Source: Microbacterium sp. AG1240 (lineage in GTDB: Bacteria; Actinomycetota; Actinomycetes; Actinomycetales; Microbacteriaceae). Taken from it: a stretch of DNA of 64,000 nt. Each line of letters starts with the position of its first letter. The stretch's first letter is position 1. This document shows positions 36,914-45,390 of the stretch, in pieces. The position numbers and the translations under genes were made by a program. The notes under the pieces were generated by a model, which was given only the letters and a program-made list of their open reading frames with translations, ran no database searches and had not been told where the DNA came from. The stretch is from the NCBI RefSeq assembly GCF_003635115.1, contig NZ_RBXJ01000001.1, positions 1 through 64,000 of the forward strand, in the 5' to 3' direction.

Positions 36914-37756
36914 ATGACCCTTGCTCCTCCCGCTCCGCTGCACACCTCCACGGTGGTGGTGCCGCGTCGCCGGAAGCCCCGGCGCTCACCGCGCAAGGCC
37001 CTCCTGGGTGCGCTGGGGATCGTCGGCTTCCTCGCCGTGTGGCAGCTCGTCGCCGCGGCCGGAATCGTGAACCCTTCGCAGCTGCCCTCGGCCGTCGACA
37101 CCTTCGCCCGGCTCGGCGTGATGGTCGGCGACCTCGAGTTCTGGCGCAACGTGGGCCGCACCATGACGGCCTGGGCGATCGGGCTGATCATCGCCTCGGT
37201 GCTCGGCATCGCTCTCGGCGGGCTCGTCGGGCTGATCCCGTTCCTGCGGAAGGCGACCCACAGCACGGTCGAGTTCCTCCGCCCGATCCCGTCGGTCGCC
37301 CTCATCCCGCTCGCGATCCTCGCCTACGGCATCCAGATCCAGGCAGCGCTCGTCATCATCGTGTACGCGTGCTTCTGGCAGGTGTTCGTACAGGTGCTCT
37401 ACGGCGTCGCCGACATCGACACGGTCGCCCGCGACACCGCGCGCAGCTACGGGCTCACCCGGGTCGCGCAGCTGCGAAGCCTGGTGCTTCCCACGGCGCT
37501 CCCGTACATCTTCACGGGACTGCGGCTCGCCGCATCCGTCGCTCTCATCCTCGCCATCACGGCCGAGATGACCATCCAGAACCCGGGCCTCGGCCAGGTG
37601 CTCGTGGTCGCCTACAACATCGGTAACATCTCGACGGTGTACGCGGTCGTCGTCGTCACGGGTGTGCTCGGGCTGCTCATCAACCTCGTCTTCCGCTTCG
37701 TCGAGCGCCGGGCGTTGGCGTGGCACCAGTCGATCCGCGGGGAGGAGCTGCTGTGA
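36914..37756 (+). CDS. ABC transporter permease (SsuC/TauC-like)
   Basis: 280 residues, six or so membrane helices. The inner-membrane EAA loop shared by binding-protein-dependent permeases is DTARSYGLTRVAQLRSLVLP; upstream FLRPIPSVALIPLAILAYGI is the usual SsuC segment. Forms half of the membrane channel. Its stop overlaps the start of the second permease (GTGA). Confidence 0.89.
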   Translation: MTLAPPAPLHTSTVVVPRRRKPRRSPRKALLGALGIVGFLAVWQLVAAAGIVNPSQLPSAVDTFARLGVMVGDLEFWRNVGRTMTAWAIGLIIASVLGIALGGLVGLIPFLRKATHSTVEFLRPIPSVALIPLAILAYGIQIQAALVIIVYACFWQVFVQVLYGVADIDTVARDTARSYGLTRVAQLRSLVLPTALPYIFTGLRLAASVALILAITAEMTIQNPGLGQVLVVAYNIGNISTVYAVVVVTGVLGLLINLVFRFVERRALAWHQSIRGEELL

Positions 37757-38577
37757 CCCTCTACACGAGCACCGTGCGTACCGCCCCGCCCGCGCCGCGG
37801 CTGTGGACCAGGGCCGGCAAGAGCATCGGCTTCGCCATCGGTCTTCCGATCGTGCTGCTGATCGTGTGGGGGATCTGGGGGACCCTCGCCCCGGCGAAGT
37901 TCTTCCCGGGCCCGCTGCGGATCGCCGAGGCGTTCGTCGACACCTGGGTCGGGCCGATCTTCGTCACCGACGTGCTGCCGAGCCTGGCGAGGCTGGCCGT
38001 GGCCATCGTGCTGGCGATCGCGATCGGGATCGCCGCCGGAACGCTGATCGGTCTCACCCGGTGGCTGCGCGAGCTGCTCGAGCCGCTGCTGGAGTTCTTC
38101 CGCGCGATCCCGCCGCCGGTGCTCATCCCCGTCTTCGTCGCGCTCCTGGGTGTGACGGACAGCATGAAGATCATCGTGATCGTCTTCGGGTCGCTCTGGC
38201 CCGTGCTGCTGAACACCGTCGAGGGGGTGCGAGGCACCGACTCGGTCATGACCGAGACCGCGCGCTCGTTCTCGCTGACGCGCAGCCAGCGGCTCCTGCG
38301 CCTCGTGCTCCCCGCAGCGAGCCCCCGCATCATGGCGGGGGTGCGCCAGACCCTGTCGGTCGCGCTGATCATGATGGTCATCTCCGAGATGTTCTACTCG
38401 TCGTCGGGGCTCGGCTTCCGCATCACGTTCTTCCAGCGCAACTACCTCATCGCCGAGATGTGGAGCGGCATCGTGCTGCTCGGCCTCGTCGGTGTGCTGC
38501 TGGCCGTCGTCTTCACCATCGTCGAGCGCAGAGTCCTGCGCTGGTACCACGGAATCAAGGAGGTGGAGCGTGCCTGA
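37753..38577 (+). CDS. ABC transporter permease (SsuC/TauC-like), second subunit
   Basis: 274 residues from GTG 37753, overlapping the previous stop by 4 bases. EAA loop ETARSFSLTRSQRLLRLVLP; preceding FFRAIPPPVLIPVFVALLGV. Most SsuC/TauC importers use one permease as a homodimer; two different permease genes here suggest a heterodimer. The next gene starts 8 bases before this one ends. Confidence 0.89.
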   Translation: MTLYTSTVRTAPPAPRLWTRAGKSIGFAIGLPIVLLIVWGIWGTLAPAKFFPGPLRIAEAFVDTWVGPIFVTDVLPSLARLAVAIVLAIAIGIAAGTLIGLTRWLRELLEPLLEFFRAIPPPVLIPVFVALLGVTDSMKIIVIVFGSLWPVLLNTVEGVRGTDSVMTETARSFSLTRSQRLLRLVLPAASPRIMAGVRQTLSVALIMMVISEMFYSSSGLGFRITFFQRNYLIAEMWSGIVLLGLVGVLLAVVFTIVERRVLRWYHGIKEVERA

Positions 38578-39370
38578 GACGCTCCTGCACGTCGAGCACC
38601 TGAACAAGGTGTACGAATCGACCACCGGATCGGTGGAGGCCATCGGCGACATCGACTTCACCATGCGTCGCGGCGAGCTGGTCTGCATCGTCGGTCCGTC
38701 GGGCTGCGGCAAGACCACGCTGCTCAAGTGCATCGCGGGTCTGCTCAAGCCCACCGCCGGCAGCGTCGTGCTCGACGGGAAGAAGGTCACCGGCCCGCCG
38801 CCGAACATGGCGCTCGTCTTCCAGGAGTACGGTCGCAGCCTCTACCCCTGGCTGACCGTGCGGGGCAACGTCGAGCTGCCGCTGAAGCACAAGAAGCTCT
38901 CGAAGGGCGAGCGCGACCGTCTCATCGACGACGCGCTCGTCGCCGTCGGCCTCGACCACGCGGCCAAGAGCTACCCGTGGCAGCTCTCGGGCGGCATGCA
39001 GCAGCGCGTGGCGATCGCCCGCGCCGTCGCGTACCAGCCCGAGGTGCTCATCATGGACGAGCCCTTCGCCGCCGTCGACGCGCAGACCCGGGCAGATCTC
39101 GAAGACCTGGTGCGCCGCCTGCACCTCGAGCGAGGCATGTCGATCCTCTTCGTCACCCACGACATCGACGAATCGGTCTACCTCGGCGAGCGGGTCGTCG
39201 TGCTGTCCAAGTCGCCGACATGGGTGCAGGAGGACCTCGTCATCGACCTGGCCCCCGACCGCGACCAGATCACCACGCGGGCCCTGCCGCGCTTCACCGA
39301 GCTGCGCACGCACGTCTACGAGCAGATCCAGCGCGCCAAGCGGGGCGAGGCCGTGCGGCCGGTCGCCTGA
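38570..39370 (+). CDS. ABC transporter ATPase (SsuB/TauB-like)
   Basis: 266 residues from GTG 38570, seven bases after AAGGAGG. Walker A GPSGCGKTT, Q-loop VFQEYGRSLYPWLTV, signature LSGGMQQRVAIARAV, Walker B VLIMDEPFAAVDA, H-loop VTHDIDES. Powers the importer made of the three preceding products. Followed after one base by the PaaX-like regulator. Confidence 0.92.
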   Translation: MPETLLHVEHLNKVYESTTGSVEAIGDIDFTMRRGELVCIVGPSGCGKTTLLKCIAGLLKPTAGSVVLDGKKVTGPPPNMALVFQEYGRSLYPWLTVRGNVELPLKHKKLSKGERDRLIDDALVAVGLDHAAKSYPWQLSGGMQQRVAIARAVAYQPEVLIMDEPFAAVDAQTRADLEDLVRRLHLERGMSILFVTHDIDESVYLGERVVVLSKSPTWVQEDLVIDLAPDRDQITTRALPRFTELRTHVYEQIQRAKRGEAVRPVA

Positions 39371-39371
39371 C

Positions 39372-40214
39372 GTGTCGTCCACGGTCACCCCGGCCCGCCC
39401 CCGCGATGAAGAGGCGGGCCTCGCCCGCAACCCGCGGCAGCTGCTGCTGGCGCTGCTCGGCGAGCAGCTCGATCTGCGCATCGAGCGACCCCTGCGCGCG
39501 GGTGTGTACCTCGACGTGCTCGAGGGTGCGGGCGTCGCCGGCCCGACGGCGCGGGCCACGCTCGACCGCATGGTCGTGCGCGGGTTCCTGAGCCGCGGTC
39601 GCGTCGGGCGCGAGGTCGAGTACGGCCTCACCGACCACGGCCGCGACGTGCTGCGCGAGGGGTCGGAGCGCGTGCATTCGCCCGACCCGTTCTCGCCCCA
39701 CGGCGGAGGATGGACGCTCGTCACCTTCTCGGTGCCCGAGGGGCAGCGGACGCTGCGGCACCGCCTGCGCGCCGCCCTCACCTGGGGCGGGTTCGCGCCG
39801 GTGAGGGACGGACTGTGGGTCGCCCCCGGCGAGGTGGATCTCGCCGGCGCCCTCGAGCCGTTGCGCGACGAGCTGACCGACTCGAGCGTCGTGGCCTTCC
39901 GGGCGCGCGACCTGCCCGAGTTCCCGCTCGCCGCGTCGGTGCGGGAGGCCTGGGATCTCGGCGCGCTGCGCGGACTGCACGAGCGCTTCTTGGCCGTATG
40001 GGAAGAGCCGGCGCGCTCCGCAGCATCCGTTCCGCCGCTGTCGTCGCTGACCATGCTGGTGTCGGACTGGCTCACGTTGCTCCGGGCAGACCCCCGCCTG
40101 CCCTGCGAGTTCCTCGACGACGACTGGCCGGCGCAGCGCTCGATCGCCGCCTACCGGGCGCGTCGGAGTGAGCTGCACGACGCGGCCGTCGCGGCCTTCG
40201 CCGACCTGGGCTGA
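39372..40214 (+). CDS. PaaX-like transcriptional regulator
   Basis: 280 residues from GTG 39372. N-terminal winged helix (NPRQLLLALLGEQ, GPTARATLDRMVVRGFLSRG), central ferredoxin-like domain (WTLVTFSVPEGQRTLRHRLR, WGGFAPVRDGLWVAPG) and the PaaX C-terminal helical part. PaaX proteins repress phenylacetate genes in answer to aryl-CoA esters. Co-transcribed with the importer. It may also answer to the CoA esters made by the convergent p-hydroxycinnamate cluster, which is inference. Confidence 0.85.
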   Translation: MSSTVTPARPRDEEAGLARNPRQLLLALLGEQLDLRIERPLRAGVYLDVLEGAGVAGPTARATLDRMVVRGFLSRGRVGREVEYGLTDHGRDVLREGSERVHSPDPFSPHGGGWTLVTFSVPEGQRTLRHRLRAALTWGGFAPVRDGLWVAPGEVDLAGALEPLRDELTDSSVVAFRARDLPEFPLAASVREAWDLGALRGLHERFLAVWEEPARSAASVPPLSSLTMLVSDWLTLLRADPRLPCEFLDDDWPAQRSIAAYRARRSELHDAAVAAFADLG

Positions 40215-40228
40215 CCCCCGTCACCGAC

Positions 40229-40285
40229 ACACGCGCATCGGCCGAGACGCACCGCCTGGCGTGGTGTCTCAGCCGATTCGCGTGT
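40229..40285. terminator. bidirectional terminator hairpin
   Basis: Arms of about 23-25 bases, best read as ACACGCGCATCGGC paired with GCCGATTCGCGTGT and GAGAC paired with GTCTC, plus GCACC/GGTGT-type inner pairing and a 2-base bulge. It lies between the convergent paaX-like and CoA-ligase genes. Confidence 0.7.
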
Positions 40286-40303
40286 TTCGGCGGGCGGGCG
40301 CCC

Positions 40304-41833
40304 TCAGCGGCGACCGAACCGGGCACGGAGGTCGGGCTTACGCACCTTGCCCGAGGCCGTGCGAGGGAGCTCCTCGACGACCACGACGTTCTTCGGAAGC
40401 TTGTAGCGGGCGAGCACCCCGTCGAGGTGGCTGCGCACCGACTCGGTCGTCACCTCCGCGTCGTCGCGCAGAGTGACCACGGCCCAGGGCACCTCGCCCC
40501 ACCGCTCGTCGGGCACCCCGATCACCGCCACGCCCGAGATGCCGCCGATCTCGGCGATCAGGCTCTCCACCTCCGCAGGGTAGATGTTCTCGCCGCCCGA
40601 GATGATCATGTCCTTCAGTCGGTCGGCGATGAAGAGGTACCCGTCGTCGTCGAGGTATCCGAGATCGCCCGAGCGGAACCAGCCGTCGGCCGTGAAGGCC
40701 GCGGCGGTCGCCTCGGGGAGGCCGTGGTACCCGAGGAACACGTTCGGGCCCGAGATCTCGATCTCGCCCACCGTGCCCGCCGGCACCCGCTCGCCGTTCT
40801 CCCCGGCGATGCGCACATCGGTGAAGAAGTGGGGGAGGCCGACGCTGCCCTGCTTCTCGCGGGTCATCGCCGGCGACAGCGCGGTCGCGCCGGGGGAGGT
40901 CTCGGTCATCCCGTAACCCTGCGAGAACGAGAGCCCGCGCTCTTCGAAGGCGTTCAGGATGCGGAGGGGCACAGCAGACCCGCCGCACGTGAGTTTCTGC
41001 AGGCTCGACACATCGGTGGTGGCCCAGTCGGCATGGTCGGCCATCAGCTGATAGGTGGTGGGCACGCCGCTGAGCATGGTCACGCCGTGACGCTCGACGA
41101 GGCGGAGCGCCCGCCCGGCCTCGAAGCCCTTCTCCAGCACGAGCGTCGCGCCCTTCAGGATCACGGGGAGCGCGCCCATCCCGAGAGATGCGACGTGGAA
41201 CAGAGGGGAGATCATCAGTGCCACGTCGGACGAGACGACGTCGTAGTCGACGATGCAGTTCATCGCGCACCACGTCAGGTTGCCGTGGCTGAGCACGGCT
41301 CCCTTCGCCCGCCCCGTCGTTCCGGAGGTGTAGATGATCGCCGCCGGATCGTCGAGGCCGATCCCCGCATCGGCGGGGCGTGGAGCGGCCTCACGCATGT
41401 GGTGCGCGAGGCCCGGCACCCCCGGCGCCCCCTCGCCGGTGAGGAACACGTGCGCGACGCGCGCCGCCTCGATGCCGTCGGCGACGCGCTCGGCGAACTC
41501 GGCGTCGTACACGAGGGCTTTCGCGCCGGAGTCGGCCAGCACATGCGCGATCTCGGGCGGGGCGAGCCGGGTGTTCACCGGCACGAACACGGCGCCGCGC
41601 TGCGCGCAGCCGAACAGCACCTGCAGGAACTCGGGGCTGTTCTCGCCGAGGTAGCCCACCGCATCGCCGGCACCGATCCCCCGCTCGGCGAGCACGGCCG
41701 CGACACGGTCGGCGGCGTCGGCGAGGGCCCGGTAGGTCATCGTCCGGTCGTCGCCGTAGACGATGGCCGGTTTGTCCGGGGTCTTCCGTCGCCGCTTATC
41801 GAGCCAGAAGCCGAGTCCGTGGTCCTGCGTCAT
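40304..41833 (-). CDS. acyl-CoA synthetase, p-hydroxycinnamate type
   Basis: 509 residues, ANL superfamily. AMP-binding motif IYTSGTTGRAKGAVLSH, GYGMTETSPG, WFRSGDLGYLDDDGYLFIAD, and the C-terminal catalytic Lys in RTASGKVRKPDLR. It activates a carboxylic acid to its CoA thioester with ATP. Last of four genes (SDR, amidohydrolase, MaoC, this) whose composition equals the CouL-CouM-CouN-CouO set described for Rhodococcus, so p-coumarate/ferulate is the likely substrate. A generic fatty-acid ligase is the alternative. Confidence 0.87.
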   Translation of the reverse strand: MTQDHGLGFWLDKRRRKTPDKPAIVYGDDRTMTYRALADAADRVAAVLAERGIGAGDAVGYLGENSPEFLQVLFGCAQRGAVFVPVNTRLAPPEIAHVLADSGAKALVYDAEFAERVADGIEAARVAHVFLTGEGAPGVPGLAHHMREAAPRPADAGIGLDDPAAIIYTSGTTGRAKGAVLSHGNLTWCAMNCIVDYDVVSSDVALMISPLFHVASLGMGALPVILKGATLVLEKGFEAGRALRLVERHGVTMLSGVPTTYQLMADHADWATTDVSSLQKLTCGGSAVPLRILNAFEERGLSFSQGYGMTETSPGATALSPAMTREKQGSVGLPHFFTDVRIAGENGERVPAGTVGEIEISGPNVFLGYHGLPEATAAAFTADGWFRSGDLGYLDDDGYLFIADRLKDMIISGGENIYPAEVESLIAEIGGISGVAVIGVPDERWGEVPWAVVTLRDDAEVTTESVRSHLDGVLARYKLPKNVVVVEELPRTASGKVRKPDLRARFGRR

Positions 41834-41874
41834 TGCATGTCCTCATCGTCGAGGGAGTCGGGAGACCTCGTGGG

Positions 41875-42327
41875 TCAGGCGTAGAAGCGGTAGAGCCCGC
41901 GTGCGATGACGGCGGGCTTCGTACCGCCCTCGATCTCGATCGTCTGGTCGACGGCGAACTGGTAGCCGCCGGGCACCTCGGTGACCTCGGTGATCACGGC
42001 ACCGCCGCGAACCTTCGCGCCCACCTTCACGGGCGAGACGAAGCGCACCTTGTCGAGGCCGTAGTTGACCTTCGCGCTGACGCCCTCGACGTCGAACAGC
42101 TCCGACCAGAACTTCACCGTCAGCGACAGCGACAGGAAGCCGTGGGCGACGGCGCCGCCGAACGGGCCGTCCTTCGCGCGCTCGGGGTCGACGTGGATCC
42201 ACTGGTGATCGTCGGTGGCATCGGCGAAGAGGTTCACCCGGTCCTGGGTGACCTCGACCCACTCGGTCCAGCCGAGGTCGGTGCCGGCGAGGCCGGCGGC
42301 ATCGGTATAAGCGACGGTGGTGGTCAT
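41875..42327 (-). CDS. MaoC family enoyl-CoA hydratase
   Basis: 150 residues, single hot-dog fold. Catalytic Asp/His pair in FADATDDHQWIHVDPERA, and the following GPFGGAVAHGFLSLSL. Adds water to an alpha-beta unsaturated CoA ester; in this cluster the expected substrate is p-coumaroyl- or feruloyl-CoA (CouM-like role). 23 bases after the amidohydrolase gene and 41 before the ligase gene on the same strand. Confidence 0.88.
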   Translation of the reverse strand: MTTTVAYTDAAGLAGTDLGWTEWVEVTQDRVNLFADATDDHQWIHVDPERAKDGPFGGAVAHGFLSLSLTVKFWSELFDVEGVSAKVNYGLDKVRFVSPVKVGAKVRGGAVITEVTEVPGGYQFAVDQTIEIEGGTKPAVIARGLYRFYA

Positions 42328-42350
42328 GAGGGCTCCTAGGGATGTGAGGG

Positions 42351-43235
42351 TCAGGTGAGCTTGAGCAGGCGTGCGGCGTTGTCGAGGAGGATGCCGGGCA
42401 TCGCCTCGGGCTTCAGGTCGGTCGTCTCCACGTCGCGCAACCAGCGGTCGGGAGTGAGCAGCGGGAAGTCGGAGCCGAAGAGGATGCGGGACTTCAGGAA
42501 CGAGTTCGCGGCGCGCACGAGCTGCGGCGGGAAGTACTTCGGACTCCAGCCCGACAGGTCGATCCACGTATTGTGCTTGTGAGTCGCGACCGAGATCGCC
42601 TCGTCCTGCCAGGGGACCGACGGGTGGGCCATGATGATCTGCAGCTCGGGGAACTCCGCGGCCACCGTGTCGAGCAGCATGGGGTTCGACAGGGCCAGGC
42701 GAAACCCGCGCCCTCCGGGCATGCCCGCACCGATCCCGGTCTGGCCGGTGTGGAACAGGGCGACCACACCGGCGTCCTGCAGCGCCGCGTAGAGCGGGAA
42801 CCACGCCGGGTCGCTCGGATCGAACCCCTGCACGGTCGGGTGGAACTTGAAGCCGCGCACCCCGTGGTCGCCGATCAGGCGTCGTGCACGCTCCACCGCG
42901 TCGGCGCCGCGGCGGGGGTCGACCGAGCCGAACGGGATCAGCACGTCGTTGTTACGAGCGGCGGCTTCCGCGATCTCCTCGCTCGAGAGGGGCGGATGCT
43001 GCAGCGCCGTCTGGGCGTCGACGGTGAAGACGACCGCGGCCATCCGGCGCTCGCGGTAGTACGCCGCGATCGCGTCGATGTCAGGACGCTCGAGGTCGGC
43101 GCTGAAATACTTCGAGGCGGCGTCGGCCAGGTCGGGCGGCAGCGAGCTGTGCCCGTGGTCGTCGACCTCCACGTGCACGTGCACGTCGATCGCGCGGATC
43201 GAGGCGAGATCGATCGCCGGTTCGTAACGGGTCAC
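42351..43235 (-). CDS. amidohydrolase-2 family hydrolase (CouO-like)
   Basis: 294 residues from GTG 43235. Metal-dependent TIM barrel: IDVHVHVEVDDHG (HxH), FHPTVQGF, ALFHTGQTG, IMAHPSVPW and the Asp in ILFGSDFPLLTPD. Within a CoA-ligase/hydratase/dehydrogenase cluster this family member is expected to cut the beta-keto acyl-CoA of a hydroxyphenylpropanoid, releasing acetyl-CoA and hydroxybenzoate. That role is known for actinobacterial Cou proteins; here it is inferred from the gene order. GTGA overlap with the SDR gene. Confidence 0.84.
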   Translation of the reverse strand: MTRYEPAIDLASIRAIDVHVHVEVDDHGHSSLPPDLADAASKYFSADLERPDIDAIAAYYRERRMAAVVFTVDAQTALQHPPLSSEEIAEAAARNNDVLIPFGSVDPRRGADAVERARRLIGDHGVRGFKFHPTVQGFDPSDPAWFPLYAALQDAGVVALFHTGQTGIGAGMPGGRGFRLALSNPMLLDTVAAEFPELQIIMAHPSVPWQDEAISVATHKHNTWIDLSGWSPKYFPPQLVRAANSFLKSRILFGSDFPLLTPDRWLRDVETTDLKPEAMPGILLDNAARLLKLT

Positions 43236-44158
43236 GGCCGCGGGCGCTGCAGTTCTTCGGGGAGGGCGGGGAAGCGTTCGCCGACCGACTGCTGGTGCTC
43301 GCCGATGAGGCCGGGGAACTCGTCCTGCAGTGCCGCAACACCCCACCCGCCGTCGTGGTAGGCGGTGACGACGGGCTCGGGGTGCGACCACAGCTGCAGG
43401 CGGTCGCCGCCCACACCGATCGCCTGTCCGGTGACGCCGCTCGCCTCGTCGGAGGCGAGGTAGGCGATCAGGCCCGACACGTCGTCGGCGGTGCCGAACC
43501 CGAGGTCGTGGCGGTAGAACGCCGGCATCGGCTCACCGGCCGTATCGGCCTCGACGGCGGCCGCGAAATAGGGGACCGTCGCGGTCATCGCCGTCGCCGC
43601 GACGGGCACGACGACGTTCGCGGTGATGCCGGCCTTCTTGAGCTCGAGCGCCCAGGTGCGCACCATGCCGACGATCCCGGCCTTGGCGGCGGCGTAGTTC
43701 GTCTGACCGAAGTTGCCGCGCTGCCCGGTGGGGGAGCCGATGCAGATGATGCGGCCGGCGATCTCGTTGGCGCGCATGTAGGTCGCCGCTTCGCGGACGC
43801 ACGTGAACGTGCCGCGCAGGTGGACGCCGATGACGGTGTCGAAGTCGTCGTCGCTCATCTTCCACAGCACGGTGTCGCGCAGCACGCCGGCGTTGGTGAC
43901 GAGGATGTCGAGACGCCCGTAGGTATCGACGGCGGTCGAGACGAGCAGCTGTGCCGTCTCGGTCGACCCGACCGGCGCGACGACCGCGACGGCCCTGCCC
44001 CCGGCGGCCTCGATGCCGGCTACCGCCTCGGCGGCCGTGGCGGCGTCGACGTCGTTGATGACGACGGACGCGCCCTGACGGGCGAGTTCCTGCGCGTAGG
44101 CGAGGCCGAGGCCGCGGCCGGATCCGGTGACGATGGCGACTTTGCCGTCCAGGGACAT
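43232..44158 (-). CDS. SDR dehydrogenase (beta-hydroxyacyl-CoA type, CouN-like)
   Basis: 308 residues from ATG 44158, after AAGGAGCC. Rossmann motif AIVTGSGRGLGLAYA, NAGVL, catalytic Ser/Tyr/Lys in ICIGSPTG and NYAAAKAG, similar to the dehydrogenase part of multifunctional beta-oxidation enzymes. Oxidises the beta-hydroxy acyl-CoA made by the MaoC hydratase. First gene of the operon and divergent from the MarR gene. Confidence 0.86.
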   Translation of the reverse strand: MSLDGKVAIVTGSGRGLGLAYAQELARQGASVVINDVDAATAAEAVAGIEAAGGRAVAVVAPVGSTETAQLLVSTAVDTYGRLDILVTNAGVLRDTVLWKMSDDDFDTVIGVHLRGTFTCVREAATYMRANEIAGRIICIGSPTGQRGNFGQTNYAAAKAGIVGMVRTWALELKKAGITANVVVPVAATAMTATVPYFAAAVEADTAGEPMPAFYRHDLGFGTADDVSGLIAYLASDEASGVTGQAIGVGGDRLQLWSHPEPVVTAYHDGGWGVAALQDEFPGLIGEHQQSVGERFPALPEELQRPRP

Positions 44159-44191
44159 GAGGGCTCCTTCGTTGGTGTCTTCATTGAACCT

Positions 44192-44224
44192 GCAAATCGT
44201 TGAGATTGTCAATTATTGATTTGC
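44192..44224. promoter_or_regulatory. MarR operator region of the hydroxycinnamate cluster
   Basis: In the 90-base gap between the SDR and MarR starts lie an outer dyad GCAAATC/GATTTGC (44192-44198 and 44218-44224), TTGA-N5-TCAA (44200-44212) and TCAAT-T-ATTGA (44209-44219). It is AT-rich relative to its surroundings. A -10-like TACGCT ends 8 bases before the MarR ATG, suggesting a leaderless transcript. Confidence 0.6.
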
Positions 44225-44248
44225 GCATGTTTTGCTACGCTTGCCGCC

Positions 44249-44713
44249 ATGGCGACCGACGGCACCACCTCCGCGGGGAGGCTCGCATCGGTGTCGCTCG
44301 CGGCGGATCTGAGTTTTCTCATGGCGCGGGCGAACGCCCTGTCGCTGGCGGCCGGCAACGCGGCGGTGCGACCGTTCGGGCTGAGCGTGCGATCGTTCTC
44401 CGTTCTCGCCCTGACGGTCGACGACCGTCGACCCACGCAGCGAGACCTCGCGACCTTCCTCCGGCTCGATCCGAGCCAGGTGGTGGCGCTGGTCGACGGA
44501 CTCCAGCAGCGGGGTCTCGTCGAGCGACGGCCCGATCCGAACGATCGGCGTGCAAATGTCGTCATCGCGACGGACGCGGGTCGATCGGTGCATGCCGAGG
44601 CCGCGGTCGCCGCGCGCGACGCCGAGCAGGAGTTGCACTCCGCGCTCGAGCCGCTCGAGCGCGACCAGCTCGCCGCGCTGCTGCGTCGCATCGCCTTCGT
44701 CGACCGGGGCTGA
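44249..44713 (+). CDS. MarR family regulator (CouR-like)
   Basis: 154 residues from ATG 44249. MarR winged helix: LSVRSFSVLALTVDDRRPTQ, RDLATFLRLDPSQVVALVDG, LQQRGLVERRPDPNDRRANV. Divergent from the hydroxycinnamate operon, as CouR is in Rhodococcus, where it is released by p-hydroxycinnamoyl-CoA. The nested dyads between the two starts are the likely operator. An ATG 11 codons upstream is less likely because it lies in the promoter. Confidence 0.87.
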   Translation: MATDGTTSAGRLASVSLAADLSFLMARANALSLAAGNAAVRPFGLSVRSFSVLALTVDDRRPTQRDLATFLRLDPSQVVALVDGLQQRGLVERRPDPNDRRANVVIATDAGRSVHAEAAVAARDAEQELHSALEPLERDQLAALLRRIAFVDRG

Positions 44714-44770
44714 TCCGCGCGCGTCAGGTGTGCGAGGCGCTCCGCGGTCGGCCGCACCCGTCCCCGCCGC

Positions 44771-45313
44771 TCACACGGGGGTGGGGGCCTCGTCGAGCTC
44801 GGCTGCTTCGTCCGCGTTGGCCACCCGGACCTTGTCGATCATGTCGCGCAGCAGGGTGTTCAGAGCGGCGACGTGCGCCGGATCCATGCCCTCGAGGATG
44901 ATGTCCTGCCCGTTCGTCGAGACGGGGAGCATCTCGTCATGCATCCGCACTCCCGCCGGGGTGAGGTAGAGCGGGCGCGAGCCGCGGGGGCCGTCGACGA
45001 GCGTGATGAGCTCACGCGCAGCCAGCGTCGTGACGCTCTTGGACACCACCGCCTTGTTCACGCCGATGAAATCCGTCACCTCGGTCGCCGACGCACCCGG
45101 CCTGATCGCGAGCGCCGAGATCACCCGCCAGTCGTTGGTGCCGAGCCCGAAGCGCCGGCGCAGCTCGTGCGACTCGCGCCACACGAGCGCATTCGACAGC
45201 AGCGCTATCAAGCGCGGGGTGAAGTTCTCGGGGTCGATCGTGCCGGTCAGTGGTTCGGTGAGCAAGTCATCCGATCCTGCGGGGAATCTCGTCGATGCAG
45301 TGCCGCGTGGCAT
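44771..45313 (-). CDS. MarR family regulator
   Basis: 180 residues. Winged helix: FGLGTNDWRVISALAIRPGA, SATEVTDFIGVNKAVVSKSV, GPRGSRPLYLTPAGVRMHDE. It lies 77 bases after the aldehyde dehydrogenase gene on the same strand and is probably on its transcript. The palindrome TTTACATGTAAA between that gene and the transketolase operon is the likely target, making this the candidate regulator of the whole 45-58 kb unit. Confidence 0.87.
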   Translation of the reverse strand: MPRGTASTRFPAGSDDLLTEPLTGTIDPENFTPRLIALLSNALVWRESHELRRRFGLGTNDWRVISALAIRPGASATEVTDFIGVNKAVVSKSVTTLAARELITLVDGPRGSRPLYLTPAGVRMHDEMLPVSTNGQDIILEGMDPAHVAALNTLLRDMIDKVRVANADEAAELDEAPTPV

Positions 45314-45390
45314 GCAGATCCTTCCGTCGTCGGTGGGGAACGCAGATGGGGCCCGGCCGGGAGGCCGAGCCCCATCTGGACGTCACGGGG

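Noticed and set aside
44714..44770. A terminator between the two convergent MarR genes
   Set aside because: Only short, imperfect pairings are visible; too weak to list.
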